36,400 nucleotides of DNA from an uncultured Clostridia bacterium (GCA_947631415.1 CANRLG010000010.1:1-36400); one strand, 5' to 3'. Numbered from the stretch's first letter, positions 15,021 to 23,823 are shown. Numbers and translations: made by a program. Notes: generated from the letters alone by a model not told the origin.

Positions 15021-15740
15021 ATGAATATTTTAGGAATTGATACTACAACTAAAAATGCTAGTTGTACTATCTTAACAGATGATGAATTTTATACAAATAA
15101 TGTAGTAAATGAAATAACTCACTCAGAAAAACTTTTACCAATAATTCATGAAACATTATCTAATACAAATTTATCTCTAAATAATATTAATTTACTTGCA
15201 GCAATTAATGGTCCTGGTTCGTTTACAGGAATTCGTATTGGACTTGCTACAATTAAAGCATTTGCACAAGTAAAAGACTGTAATATATACTCTATCTCAT
15301 CTATTGATTTAATGGCATACGTTGCATCTGAAAAATATTTTAAGGAAAATAATACAGATACAGTATATGTTTTATCTTTAATAGATGCAAGAAATGGCAG
15401 AGTATATTATGCATTAAATAAAGTGGTAAAAAACAAAGAAAATAAAATTGAGATAAGTAAAATTATAGATGTAGGAAATGAATTAGTGCAAGACCTATCT
15501 ATAGATAATATTTCTTCTCCTCTAGTAATAGCTGGAGATTGTGTAGAAAAATACAGAGAGATTTTATCTAGCAAATTTACATTCGTTACACTTGATGAAT
15601 TTTATCCTACTACTAAAGATTTAATACAATCATACTTACATATATCTGATACAGATAAATATATGTACAATGCATATACTCTTGATGCTCTTTATGCAAG
15701 ACCTTCACAGGCAGAAAGAATGGCAAAAAAAGATGAATAA
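15021..15740 (+). CDS. tsaB: tRNA t6A biosynthesis protein TsaB
   Basis: This 239-residue member of the ASKHA (Kae1/TsaD-like) fold begins MNILGIDTTTKNASCTI, and residues 60-80 read INGPGSFTGIRIGLATIK, the TsaB hallmark. TsaB is a catalytically inert scaffold for TsaD. ATG 15021 is preceded by GGAGG at eight bases, inside the end of tsaE. An in-frame TTG at 15006 overlaps that binding site and is rejected. The last eight bases overlap rimI. TsaD is not in the window. Confidence 0.92.
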   Translation: MNILGIDTTTKNASCTILTDDEFYTNNVVNEITHSEKLLPIIHETLSNTNLSLNNINLLAAINGPGSFTGIRIGLATIKAFAQVKDCNIYSISSIDLMAYVASEKYFKENNTDTVYVLSLIDARNGRVYYALNKVVKNKENKIEISKIIDVGNELVQDLSIDNISSPLVIAGDCVEKYREILSSKFTFVTLDEFYPTTKDLIQSYLHISDTDKYMYNAYTLDALYARPSQAERMAKKDE

Positions 15741-16176
15741 TATAGTAATTGAAAAGATGACTTTCGAGGATATAAATGCTGTTTTATCCCTTGAAAAATC
15801 TCATAATATACATATTTTAAGTAGACGAATACTAGAAGATGAAGTCTATGCTCCAAATCACTACTATATTGTTGCAAAAATAAATGGAAAAATAGTAGGA
15901 TACGCTGGAATGAGTTTTGTAATAGATATTGCAGACCTTCTTTCAATAGTTGTAGATAGCTCATACACAAGACAAAAAATTGCCTCTTTAATGCTTGAAA
16001 ATATATTTAATTATTGTAAAGAAAATGGTATATGTGAAATGCTACTTGAAGTTAGAGCTTCAAATGTTGTAGCTCAAAATTTGTACAAAAAATATAATTT
16101 TGAAGAAATATCTGTAAGAAAAAAATATTATGATAATATAGAAGATGCAATTATAATGAAAAAGGTGGCTTTTTAA
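15733..16176 (+). CDS. rimI: Ribosomal protein S18 alanine N-acetyltransferase (GNAT)
   Basis: Starting at ATG 15733, which overlaps the tsaB stop (ATGAATAA), the protein is 147 residues. The GNAT core is visible: YYIVAKINGKIVGYAGM, then LLSIVVDSSYTRQKIASLML in place of the usual (Q/R)xxGxG/A acetyl-CoA loop. LLEVRASNVVAQNLYKKYNF, the RimI-type end, follows. RimI acetylates the N-terminal alanine of S18 and is often co-encoded with tsaB. The loop TRQKIA lacks the second glycine, which is unusual but seen in divergent members. Longer in-frame starts inside tsaB are rejected. Confidence 0.85.
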   Translation: MNNIVIEKMTFEDINAVLSLEKSHNIHILSRRILEDEVYAPNHYYIVAKINGKIVGYAGMSFVIDIADLLSIVVDSSYTRQKIASLMLENIFNYCKENGICEMLLEVRASNVVAQNLYKKYNFEEISVRKKYYDNIEDAIIMKKVAF

Positions 16177-16190
16177 AACCACCCTTTCTT
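16164..16190 (+). terminator. Terminator after rimI
   Basis: GGTGG (16164-16168) and CCACC (16179-16183) flank a T/A-rich loop, followed by CTTTCTTT. The rimI stop codon lies inside the loop. Confidence 0.6.
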
Positions 16191-16564
16191 TAGTTATGAT
16201 AATCGCCATCATCATCTGCATCAGTCATAAGTTCTCTTGAACCTACCCTGTTTTCTCTTCTTTCTCTAATTATCTCTCGAGATAAAATTTCTTTCACGTT
16301 TTCTGAGTCTTTAATATTAACAATATCATACTCAGGTGTAGTTTTATCTGATGAGCAACAGTGAATAGTACCAAGGCCAAAAATTCTTTGTGAAAGTTTT
16401 CTTTCTAAAGATAAGTCTAAAATTCTATAAAGCATGATTTCCTCTTGATGTTTGTTTAAAAATCCAGTATCAATTAACAACTTATTCTTAGTTAATGTGT
16501 AAGTTGTAAATGATAAAGGTAACCCAAAAAGAGTTCTTTTCCTATCTTTCCAAATAACTTCCAT
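16190..16564 (-). CDS. PH-domain (YdbT/DUF304-like) protein
   Basis: ATG 16564 follows TTGGAGG by eight bases. The TTG inside that site at 16579 is not the start. The protein has 124 residues and no membrane helix. Residues 14-95 look like a bacterial pleckstrin-homology domain: YTLTKNKLLIDTGFLNKHQEE, then LYRILDLSLERKLSQRIFGLG and the stretch around IHCCSSD. The Tyr-Arg-Ile-x-Asp segment recalls bPH2 proteins. The C-terminus is a charged tail ending DADDDGDYHN, rich in Asp and His and possibly metal binding. Most bPH2 proteins carry membrane helices, so this soluble version is a little unusual. The function is unknown. Confidence 0.65.
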   Translation of the reverse strand: MEVIWKDRKRTLFGLPLSFTTYTLTKNKLLIDTGFLNKHQEEIMLYRILDLSLERKLSQRIFGLGTIHCCSSDKTTPEYDIVNIKDSENVKEILSREIIRERRENRVGSRELMTDADDDGDYHN

Positions 16565-16601
16565 AGAAAAAACCTCCAATCATATTTATTTTTGCTCAAA
16601 T

Positions 16602-16610
16602 ATTATATCA
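16602..16610 (-). promoter_or_regulatory. Extended -10 element for the PH-domain gene
   Basis: The minus strand reads TGATATAAT, an extended -10, with no convincing -35. It lies about 38 bases upstream of the start codon. Confidence 0.45.
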
Positions 16611-16675
16611 CAAATTTAGCTAAAAATAAATATATAATTGGAGATTTAGTTACATAATTACATTAATTTGTTAGA

Positions 16676-17353
16676 TTAATCTATTTTTGCTTCTTCAAGT
16701 AGTCTATTATATTCATCTATAAATGTTTGACTTCTAGATTTTAATTGACCATTTTCAATAAACCATTCAGATTTATTATCTTTCATATATTGTAGTAATG
16801 CTATAAGTTTTGCATAATAATCATTCATTTCAGTTGCAGCTTGAACAGAAGCATTAACGTTATCACTTAAACGTGCATCTGCAATTATTTGGAAATATAA
16901 GTCTCTATATTTTCCTGTAATACCTGCATTATCTGCTCTCTCGTTCATTTTATCTTCTGCTACAAGTTCATTTAATTTAGTTATATATTCCTCGTTAGAT
17001 GATTTCATGTTATTTATTGTATCTAATGAATTTGTAAATTCAGGTCCATCATTTTGGAAATTTTCTATATTTTTAACTTTTAAATTTTCAACTGAATTAT
17101 TATTTGTTTGAATTGTATCTATAGCTTCAAAATATACTTTATAATCTTCTTTAATTTGTTTCTCAATTTTACCATATTCACCACTTAATGCAATATCATC
17201 ATTAGACATTTTTTGCTCAATTACAGTATTAACTTGAGAAACTAATTTATTTCTTTGATTAACATCTCTAAATACCATTACAAGCACTACAGCAAGCCCC
17301 ACTATTGCTACAATAAGTAGAATAGTAAATAACAATTTTACTTTATTCTTCAT
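16676..17353 (-). CDS. Membrane-anchored extracytoplasmic protein of unknown function
   Basis: ATG 17353 lies nine bases after AGGAGG and gives 225 residues. An upstream TTG at 17392 is rejected because it lies between the promoter elements and cannot be in the transcript. The protein has a basic start MKNKVK and one membrane helix (about 6-29). A long helical, coiled-coil-like exterior part of some 190 residues follows, with conserved-looking NNMKSSNEEYITKLNEL and YYAKLIALLQYMKD. No enzyme motif is seen. It is divergent from the LonB-like gene with a 220-base gap. It may be an envelope sensor or scaffold; this is a guess from topology only. Confidence 0.6.
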   Translation of the reverse strand: MKNKVKLLFTILLIVAIVGLAVVLVMVFRDVNQRNKLVSQVNTVIEQKMSNDDIALSGEYGKIEKQIKEDYKVYFEAIDTIQTNNNSVENLKVKNIENFQNDGPEFTNSLDTINNMKSSNEEYITKLNELVAEDKMNERADNAGITGKYRDLYFQIIADARLSDNVNASVQAATEMNDYYAKLIALLQYMKDNKSEWFIENGQLKSRSQTFIDEYNRLLEEAKID

Positions 17354-17380
17354 CCTATTCATCCTCCTAATTTCATTTTG

Positions 17381-17409
17381 ATTATACAACAAAAGAAAAA
17401 TATTGTAAA
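17381..17409 (-). promoter_or_regulatory. Promoter for the gene at 16676-17353
   Basis: TTTACA (17404-17409), 17 bases, TATAAT (17381-17386) on the minus strand, followed by AGGAGG and the start. Confidence 0.7.
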
Positions 17410-17500
17410 TACTATTCTAAACCATTACAAATTTTGACAATTCTTGTTTGAATATATTTTAGCCAGTTTACAAAAATATATTTTTTATTATGTATATTTG

Positions 17501-17529
17501 TTGAATATTTTTTTCATATACTATACAAT
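17501..17529 (+). promoter_or_regulatory. Promoter for the LonB-like gene
   Basis: TTGAAT (17501-17506), 17 bases, TACAAT (17524-17529). Confidence 0.6.
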
Positions 17530-17577
17530 GTAATTAAGTGTAAACAAAAGACAAAAACATTGGAGGTAATAATATAT

Positions 17578-19992
17578 ATGAAAAAAGTTAAGGAACTAAA
17601 AGCAACTAGCCTTAAGAATTCTTTTGATGAGGAAACATTAAAATTTACAACTACAGAAGAAGTTGAACCATTTAATGGGATAATTGGTCAAGAAAGAGCT
17701 CTTGAAGCTATAAAATCTGCTATGCAAATTCCACAAAAAGGATTTAACTTATATATTTCAGGTACTCTTGGAATTGGTAAAACTTCTTATGCACTCTCTG
17801 TCGTAAATACTTTAAGTGAGAAAATGCCAGTACCTAAAGATTACTGTTATATTAACAATTTTGAAAATCCTAATGAACCTGTTGCTGTTGCTCTTGAAGC
17901 TGGTGAAGGTATGGAATTTAAACAAGATATGAACAGATTTATTAATTCCGTTATTACTCGTATCAACAAAGAGCTTACAGGAGATATCTACGAAAAAGAA
18001 AGAAAAACAATTGTTGATAGATATAAACGTGCTAAAGATAATTTGATGCATGAATTTGATAAATCTACTTACGAAAAAGGATTTAAAGTTAGAAATACAG
18101 AAAATGGCATTTACTTCTCTCCTGTTCATAATGGTGTTGTCTTAGATGAAAAATCATTTAAAGTCTTAGATGAGAAAACTAAAAAATACTTTGAAGAAAA
18201 AAGTCCTGAAATTCAAGAGCAAACTTTACAAGTATTAAAAGAATTGGATGCATTAGATAAAAAATGTGAACAAGTTGTAAAAGAATGGGAAAATAATCTT
18301 GCAACTTTTGCCGTTACTCAATGTATGAGTGATTTAAAAATTAAGTATAAGAAAAACTTAAAAATACAAAACTTCCTATACTCTATACAAAGTGATGTTG
18401 TAAAAAATGTAGAATTATTTAAGAAAAACTCATTTGAAAAAGAAATGAAAGCAATGACTAATCCTGTACTTATGCAACAAATGATGGCTGCAAAAAACCA
18501 AAAACCTTGGGAAAAATATAGGGTAAATTTAATAATAAATAACGACAGACTTCAACATGCTCCTGTTATTCTATGTAAAAATCCAAATTATTTTGATTTA
18601 TTTGGAAAACTAGAATTTGAGTCTTCTCCACAAGGAACAAGAACAAATTATAGTATGTTAAAACCTGGTCTTATACATAAAGCAAATGGTGGTTACTTAA
18701 TAGTTAATGTTCGTGACCTTCTAATGAGTGCTCCTACTTGGGAAGCATTTAAAAGAGTATTACGTAACCAAGAATTATCTATAGATAGTTCAAGAGATAT
18801 TAACCAACCAATTACAGTAGTATCTCTAAAACCTGAGCCTATTCCAATTAATCTACAAGTTATATTAATTGGTTCTGAACAACATTATCAACAACTTTGT
18901 GCAATGGACCCAGATTTTAAAAAGCTATTTAAAATTAAAGCAGATTTTGATGATTTTTATGATAGAAGTAAAGAAAATGTTAAAAAATTAGTTCAGTTTA
19001 TTGCACATATCTGTAAAAAACACTCTCTTTTACCTCTTGATAGAAGTGGAGTTAAAGAAATTATAGAATATAGTTCTAAATGTGCTGGTAACCAGAATAA
19101 ATTAACTGCTGTAATGCAAGATATTTCAGATTTATTAATAGAAGCAAACTACATTGCTACTACAAATAAAAAGAAATTAATTTCAAGTGAAGAAGTAAAA
19201 ACAGCTCTTAATTCTAAGACTAAGAGATTTTCTAAATACAATGAAGCTCTTAACAAAATGATTAGACAAGGAGATATTATTATTTCTACTTCTGGTTCAA
19301 AAGTAGGTCAAATTAATGGTCTTACTGTTGCAATAACAGGCGATTGTTCATTTGGTCAACCTGTTAGAATTACAGCAAATACATATATGGGTAAAAGTGG
19401 TATTGTAAATATTGAAAGAGAAGTTTCACTTAGTGGTGCTAGTCACTCAAAAGGTGTATTAATAATTTCATCATATTTAGGAGAAAAATATGCTCAGGAT
19501 ATTCCACTATCTCTTACAGCGAGCCTATGTTTTGAGCAATTATATAATCCAATAGATGGCGATAGTGCTTCTTCTACTGAACTTTATGCTATCTTATCTT
19601 CACTTTCTGATGTTCCTATTAAACAAAGCATTGCAGTTACAGGTTCAGTAAACCAAAAAGGTGAAGTTCAAGCAATAGGTGGCGTAACAGATAAAATAGA
19701 AGGATTTTTCAAAATATGTAAAGAAAAAGGACTAAATAAAGAAAATGGTGTTCTAATTCCTACTTCAAATGTTAAAAACTTAACATTAAGTAACGAGATA
19801 GTTGAAGCAGTTAAAAAAGGTGATTTCCACATCTACCCTGTTTCTTCTATTGATGAAGGAATTGAAATTCTTACAGGTGTAGAAGCTGGTAAAATGTTAG
19901 AAGATGGTACTTACCCTGAAGGAAGTATTAACTATTTAGTTTCAAAGAAACTAGAAAAATATGCACTAAATAGTGCAAAATACAACAAATAG
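17578..19992 (+). CDS. LonB-type ATP-dependent serine protease
   Basis: This is an 804-residue AAA+ protease of the LonB/YcbZ group (COG1067). It lacks the N-terminal substrate domain of classical Lon. Walker A GTLGIGKT is at 62-69, after IIGQERALEAI. A long helical insert between about 130 and 300 separates it from the rest of the ATPase. The S16 protease domain ends the protein: PIDGDSASS with Ser663 and GGVTDKIEG with Lys706. The spacing of 43 is the same as the Ser679/Lys722 dyad of E. coli Lon. No membrane helix is seen, so it is cytosolic. ATG 17578 follows GGAGG by eleven bases; the TTG overlapping that site is rejected. It is monocistronic, with promoter and terminator. Confidence 0.9.
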   Translation: MKKVKELKATSLKNSFDEETLKFTTTEEVEPFNGIIGQERALEAIKSAMQIPQKGFNLYISGTLGIGKTSYALSVVNTLSEKMPVPKDYCYINNFENPNEPVAVALEAGEGMEFKQDMNRFINSVITRINKELTGDIYEKERKTIVDRYKRAKDNLMHEFDKSTYEKGFKVRNTENGIYFSPVHNGVVLDEKSFKVLDEKTKKYFEEKSPEIQEQTLQVLKELDALDKKCEQVVKEWENNLATFAVTQCMSDLKIKYKKNLKIQNFLYSIQSDVVKNVELFKKNSFEKEMKAMTNPVLMQQMMAAKNQKPWEKYRVNLIINNDRLQHAPVILCKNPNYFDLFGKLEFESSPQGTRTNYSMLKPGLIHKANGGYLIVNVRDLLMSAPTWEAFKRVLRNQELSIDSSRDINQPITVVSLKPEPIPINLQVILIGSEQHYQQLCAMDPDFKKLFKIKADFDDFYDRSKENVKKLVQFIAHICKKHSLLPLDRSGVKEIIEYSSKCAGNQNKLTAVMQDISDLLIEANYIATTNKKKLISSEEVKTALNSKTKRFSKYNEALNKMIRQGDIIISTSGSKVGQINGLTVAITGDCSFGQPVRITANTYMGKSGIVNIEREVSLSGASHSKGVLIISSYLGEKYAQDIPLSLTASLCFEQLYNPIDGDSASSTELYAILSSLSDVPIKQSIAVTGSVNQKGEVQAIGGVTDKIEGFFKICKEKGLNKENGVLIPTSNVKNLTLSNEIVEAVKKGDFHIYPVSSIDEGIEILTGVEAGKMLEDGTYPEGSINYLVSKKLEKYALNSAKYNK

Positions 19993-20026
19993 TATTCTAC
20001 TTAAATAAAGTTACTTATATTATGAT

Positions 20027-20057
20027 AAGAGTACACTAAAAATGTACTCTTATTTTT
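20027..20057 (+). terminator. Terminator after the LonB-like gene
   Basis: AAGAGTACA (20027-20035) pairs with TGTACTCTT (20043-20051), followed by ATTTTTG. Confidence 0.75.
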
Positions 20058-20063
20058 GCATAT

Positions 20064-20099
20064 AAAAAGCACCTAGAAAATTAACTCTAGGTGTTTTTC
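20064..20099. terminator. Second hairpin terminator, overlapping the end of a small gene
   Basis: CACCTAGA (20070-20077) and TCTAGGTG (20086-20093) form an 8-bp stem with A-run and T-run flanks, usable on both strands. The stop of the minus-strand gene at 20087 lies in the stem. Confidence 0.7.
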
Positions 20100-20254
20100 T
20101 TAAGTTCTTTTATTTTAGATTTCATATCTCTTAAAACTTGTTTTCTCATTTCAATTTCTCTATCCGTTTTTTCTAGCTCATATTCTAGATTATTTTTTAC
20201 TCCACGTATTCCAAATGTTTTAAAAATATCTATTAACTCTCTAAATTTTCCCAT
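20087..20254 (-). CDS. Small coiled-coil protein, 55 aa
   Basis: The ATG at 20254 is preceded by GAGGAGA at a good distance. The product starts MGKFRELIDIFKTFGIRGVK and continues as an uninterrupted charged helix, NLEYELEKTDREIEMRKQVL then RDMKSKIKELKKNT. Heptad spacing of Leu, Ile and Met suggests a coiled coil. It lies 19 bases after the arginase stop, so it is probably the last gene of the murE-arginase transcript and is closed by the hairpin at 20064-20099. I recognise no family. The size and helix suggest an oligomerising adaptor, which is only inference. Confidence 0.65.
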   Translation of the reverse strand: MGKFRELIDIFKTFGIRGVKNNLEYELEKTDREIEMRKQVLRDMKSKIKELKKNT

Positions 20255-20273
20255 AATACTTCTCCTCTATATC

Positions 20274-21146
20274 TTATAGATTATTTATGAAACTTTCAAG
20301 AATTGTTTTAGCTATTATTTTAGTTTTGTTCTTTATATCTGTAGTAGGGTTATATTCAACCAAATCTAGTGATTTAAGCTCTTTTTTGTGTTTAATTATA
20401 CAATCTACTGCCTCGTATGCTTCATCCAAATTTATGCCATTTACAGCAGGTACAGATACACCTGGTGCAATTTTAGGGTCTATTACATCTATATCATAAC
20501 TAATGTGCATTCCTTTTGTTCCTTTTAATGCTATAGCTATTGCTTCTTCCATAACAGCTTTCATACCCATTTTGTGTATATCTTCTGTTGTAAATACTTT
20601 AACTCCTGCATCTTTTAGATTTTCAAGTTCAAGTGGGTCTATATCTCTACCTCCAACAATTACTGTATTTTCTGGATTATAATAATTACCCTCATGAAAA
20701 TCTGTTAAAAATCTTTGTTCATATCCATCTATTGCTGCAAGTGGTATTCCATGTATGTTTCCAGTAATTGTAGTATCGAAAGTATTATAATCTCCGTGAG
20801 CATCTATCCATATAATACCAAGATTTTTATTTCTATTAATAGATGCAAGAGCAGATGCAATTACTAAACTATGGTCACCACCAAGTGTTAATGGCATATA
20901 TCCCTTATCTATTGTATCAAGAACAATATTATATAGTTGTTCATTAAATATATTTATATTTTTTAGGTTTTTCTTTTTGTTATCTGCTTCTTTTTCTTTG
21001 TTATCTTCATGTGCATATATTTTATATATTGCACGAATTTCTTTTGGACATTTTAAATGCTCAGTTAATAAATCTGGTCCAAGACAAGCACCATCTACTG
21101 CAACTCCTAAATCTGTGTTTGCATTTATTATATTAATATTTCTCAT
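20274..21146 (-). CDS. rocF: Arginase/ureohydrolase
   Basis: This 290-residue binuclear manganese ureohydrolase shows LGGDHS at 88-93, WIDAHGDYNT at 113-122 with Asp115, His117 and Asp119, and SYDIDVIDP near 220. A GNIHGIPLA segment contacts substrate. These features and the length fit arginase, which cleaves arginine to ornithine and urea. The family also has agmatinases and formiminoglutamases, and the usual PGTGTP stretch is replaced by PGVSVPAVNG, so substrate is not certain. ATG 21146 follows AGAGG by five bases; an upstream ATG at 21179 lies inside murE and is rejected. It directly follows murE with a 13-base gap, suggesting co-expression. Confidence 0.85.
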   Translation of the reverse strand: MRNINIINANTDLGVAVDGACLGPDLLTEHLKCPKEIRAIYKIYAHEDNKEKEADNKKKNLKNINIFNEQLYNIVLDTIDKGYMPLTLGGDHSLVIASALASINRNKNLGIIWIDAHGDYNTFDTTITGNIHGIPLAAIDGYEQRFLTDFHEGNYYNPENTVIVGGRDIDPLELENLKDAGVKVFTTEDIHKMGMKAVMEEAIAIALKGTKGMHISYDIDVIDPKIAPGVSVPAVNGINLDEAYEAVDCIIKHKKELKSLDLVEYNPTTDIKNKTKIIAKTILESFINNL

Positions 21147-21159
21147 TTTATCCTCTTTT

Positions 21160-22689
21160 CTATTTATGACGTTCATCATATTCCTTTAAATACATTTGTG
21201 TATATTCTACATCTGAAATACATGGCAAATATTCTGTACCATATTTTTGTCTTGTTTCTCTACCTTTTCCTGTTAGAAGAACTATAGTTGGTTTTTCTTC
21301 TTTTTCTGCCTTTAAGATACAGTCTAAAATTGCCTCTCCTCTTTCCTCAATTAAAGCATAATTTTGTGTATATTGTTTTACATATTGTGCAATATCGTTA
21401 GAGATATCACTTACAGGCTCTGCACCTGGGTCTTCTGCAACTAAATATACAAAGTCTGAATTTTGTCCTGCTATTGTACCTAAATCTTTACGTCTAAGTA
21501 ATGCTTTCTTTCCAGGGCAACCAAAAATTGCAACTATTCTTCTATCTGGATATTCTTCTTTTACAGAAGAAAATAGTTTTTCAAAAGACAATTTATTATG
21601 TGCATAATCTACAAGAATGATTATTTTCATATCTTTTGTATGGAAAACTTCCATTCTTCCACTAGATTTAGCTATTTTTAACCCATGTTGTATTATATTT
21701 ACAGGTATATCCATTATATATGCTGTTGCTATTGCTGCAAGAGCATTTTCTATATTGAATAATCCTGGCATTGTTAGCATAAATTCTTCATCATAAGTTG
21801 GTGTATGTACTTTAAATATTGTGTTAAATCCATCTTTTCTTATGTCATAAGCATAAAAATCTGTGTCTTTAGTCTTCATTGAAAATGTAAATACTCTAGC
21901 ACTATCTCTTTTTGCTACACTTAAAGTATTTTCTGCTAAATCTGCATCCATATTTACAATAGCATTTTTTGTATTTTTAAACATTTTAAGTTTTGAATTG
22001 TAATAATCATCAAAATCTGGATGTTCAATAGGGCTAATATGATCCTCACTAATGTTCATAAATATACCAATATCTAAAAATACATCTGCAACTCTATCTA
22101 ATTTTAAAGACTGAGATGATACTTCCATAACTAAATTTTCCATACCAGAATTTAAGGCATTGAAAAAGTGTCTATGAATATCATAAGACTCAGGAGTTGT
22201 AATATGTGATTCAAAATTTTCTACACCATCGTATGTATCAATAGAAGATATGACTGCTGTGTCTTTTTTATTAACACTTTTAGAATATTCATCCAATATA
22301 GATTTTATGTAGTATGTAGTAGTAGATTTTCCTTTTGTCCCTCCTACTCCAATTACATTTAATACTTCTCCTGGATAATTAAAATACATTGCTGCCATAC
22401 ATGAAAGTGCTTTTCTAATATCTGATACTAATATACAAGGTATTTGTACTCCTTCAAATTTATTCTCACTTACATATACAAATACACCATTTAAAATAGC
22501 TTCATTTAGATATTCTGCTTTGAAAGTAACTCCTTTTACTATAAATAGTGTGTTTTCTTCTACTTCTTTTGAATTATATGATACAAGGTTAACTACTCTA
22601 TCCATTATTTGTTCACATTCAGATGAATTAAGTAATATTCCCTCATCATTTAATAATTTTATATATTGTTCAACTGTATATTTTTCCAT
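21160..22689 (-). CDS. murE: MurE-type UDP-MurNAc-tripeptide ligase
   Basis: This 509-residue Mur ligase adds the third, usually diamino, residue to UDP-MurNAc-L-Ala-D-Glu. Motifs are VGGTKGKSTT at 115-124, HITTPES at 162-168, MEVSSQSLKLDR at 188-199, NSKLKMF near 231-237 with the probable carbamylated Lys, VDYAHNK at 360-366 and TGKGRE at 473-478. The acceptor-specificity loop reads AEDPGAEP at 418-425, where meso-diaminopimelate enzymes have DNPR. It therefore probably does not add meso-diaminopimelate; lysine or ornithine is more likely. It is not next to murF or mraY, and DYAHNK replaces the common DYAHTP, so a specialised or divergent MurE is possible. An arginase gene follows in the same transcript. 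Confidence 0.85.
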   Translation of the reverse strand: MEKYTVEQYIKLLNDEGILLNSSECEQIMDRVVNLVSYNSKEVEENTLFIVKGVTFKAEYLNEAILNGVFVYVSENKFEGVQIPCILVSDIRKALSCMAAMYFNYPGEVLNVIGVGGTKGKSTTTYYIKSILDEYSKSVNKKDTAVISSIDTYDGVENFESHITTPESYDIHRHFFNALNSGMENLVMEVSSQSLKLDRVADVFLDIGIFMNISEDHISPIEHPDFDDYYNSKLKMFKNTKNAIVNMDADLAENTLSVAKRDSARVFTFSMKTKDTDFYAYDIRKDGFNTIFKVHTPTYDEEFMLTMPGLFNIENALAAIATAYIMDIPVNIIQHGLKIAKSSGRMEVFHTKDMKIIILVDYAHNKLSFEKLFSSVKEEYPDRRIVAIFGCPGKKALLRRKDLGTIAGQNSDFVYLVAEDPGAEPVSDISNDIAQYVKQYTQNYALIEERGEAILDCILKAEKEEKPTIVLLTGKGRETRQKYGTEYLPCISDVEYTQMYLKEYDERHK

Positions 22690-22721
22690 ATAGTTTATTT
22701 CTCTCCTTACCTACATTTTAA

Positions 22722-22750
22722 ATTATACACATTATATATATAAAATTCAA
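22722..22750 (-). promoter_or_regulatory. Promoter for murE-arginase
   Basis: TTGAAT (22745-22750), 17 bases, TATAAT (22722-22727) with an upstream TGTG, on the minus strand. Confidence 0.7.
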
Positions 22751-22806
22751 GAATAAAAACCACACGAAAATCCACAATATTGAATACATAAAACTCACAA
22801 ATTCAC

Positions 22807-22838
22807 AAAAAAAGAAATTAACCAATACGGTCAATTTC
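22807..22838 (-). terminator. Terminator overlapping the end of the PHP gene
   Basis: A 10-bp stem GAAATTGACC / GGTTAATTTC with one G-U pair and a five-base loop is followed on the minus strand by seven T. The stop codon TAA lies in the 3' arm. Confidence 0.85.
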
Positions 22839-23699
22839 CTTTTTCTTCTCCTTTAAATTTTCTATTATGCTCATATCTGTTATATTTAGATTATTATTTA
22901 TTCCTTTTCCTATCTCAATAACAGGTTTTCTTTTTCCCCCGTGGTAATCACTACCTACTGTATATATTAAATTAAATTTTGAACATAAATCTAAATATTT
23001 TTGTCTTCTCTTATCACTATTATGTGGATTATATACTTCAATTCCACAAAGTCCATTATTTGCAAGTTTCTTAATGAAATCTTCTTCATCTAAATCGTGA
23101 AATCTTAAACTTTTTGGATGAGCAAGTACAGGTACTCCTCCACACTCTCTAATCTTTTTCGTAAGTTCAAATGGATTTAGTTTATTTCTTTTTACATAGC
23201 TTTTTCCTCCATGGTCCAAATATATACCATAAGCCTCATTCTTAGATTTAACATATCCCATACGTTTTAGGGCAATAGCAATATCAAAACGACCTACACT
23301 ATTCTTGTCCCTTGCATATTTTAAAACGTCTTCTATTGTAATACTAATTCCAAGTCTATTTAATATCTTTAGAGTTTCTGCAACGCAGGTAGCTCTATCA
23401 ATTTCATATTCATCTAAAACTTTAGATATATCGTATGAAACATAATATCCAAGAATATGACATACGTGCTTTCCAGGAACTCCTAGAAATGACATATCTG
23501 TTCCAATCTCTATTCCAGGTATAACAAGCATATCTTCCTTAGCATATTCTTTTGCAATTTTAAATGAAGATATGTTGTAATGCTCTACAAGAGATATGGC
23601 ACCAACATTGTTGTTTTTAGCTTTTCGTATTACAGTTTCAATATTATCAAACCCATCTGAAAAATTTGAATGTACATGTAAATCAATAATCTTCTCCAT
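22818..23699 (-). CDS. PHP-domain metal-dependent phosphoesterase
   Basis: This 293-residue protein starts MEKIIDLHVHSNFSDG, the first PHP motif (HxHxxxSDG). It shows SLVEHYN (second motif), PGIEIGTD (third), LAHPKSL, and GSDYHGG near the C-terminus, supplying the His/Asp set for three metals. An insertion around 100-180 (RFDIAIALKRMGY) is typical of the YciV/RNase AM-type branch, whose members degrade pAp or short RNA 5' ends. ATG 23699 is preferred, as AAGGAGT sits ten bases upstream; GTG 23708 would be only one base from it. It is monocistronic, with promoter and terminator. Confidence 0.88.
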   Translation of the reverse strand: MEKIIDLHVHSNFSDGFDNIETVIRKAKNNNVGAISLVEHYNISSFKIAKEYAKEDMLVIPGIEIGTDMSFLGVPGKHVCHILGYYVSYDISKVLDEYEIDRATCVAETLKILNRLGISITIEDVLKYARDKNSVGRFDIAIALKRMGYVKSKNEAYGIYLDHGGKSYVKRNKLNPFELTKKIRECGGVPVLAHPKSLRFHDLDEEDFIKKLANNGLCGIEVYNPHNSDKRRQKYLDLCSKFNLIYTVGSDYHGGKRKPVIEIGKGINNNLNITDMSIIENLKEKKKEIDRIG

Positions 23700-23751
23700 T
23701 TTAATCACACTCCTTAATTATCTCTTGTGTATATATTCCATTTATATTTTT

Positions 23752-23780
23752 ATACTATCATATACTAAAAAAATATTCAA
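23752..23780 (-). promoter_or_regulatory. Promoter for the PHP gene
   Basis: TTGAAT (23775-23780), 17 bases, TAGTAT (23752-23757) on the minus strand. Confidence 0.5.
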
Positions 23781-23792
23781 ATTAAAAAAGCA

Positions 23793-23823
23793 ACAAAAAA
23801 ACTTGAAATATAAATTCCAAGTT
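23793..23823 (-). terminator. Terminator after the CarD-family gene
   Basis: Arms at 23800-23808 and 23815-23823 (minus strand AACTTGGAA / TTTCAAGTT, one mismatch) are followed by a run of seven T. Confidence 0.7.

Noticed and set aside
17351-17392. TTG at 17392 as the start of the membrane-anchored protein
   Set aside because: It lies inside the promoter spacer and so cannot be transcribed from that promoter. ATG 17353 has AGGAGG upstream.
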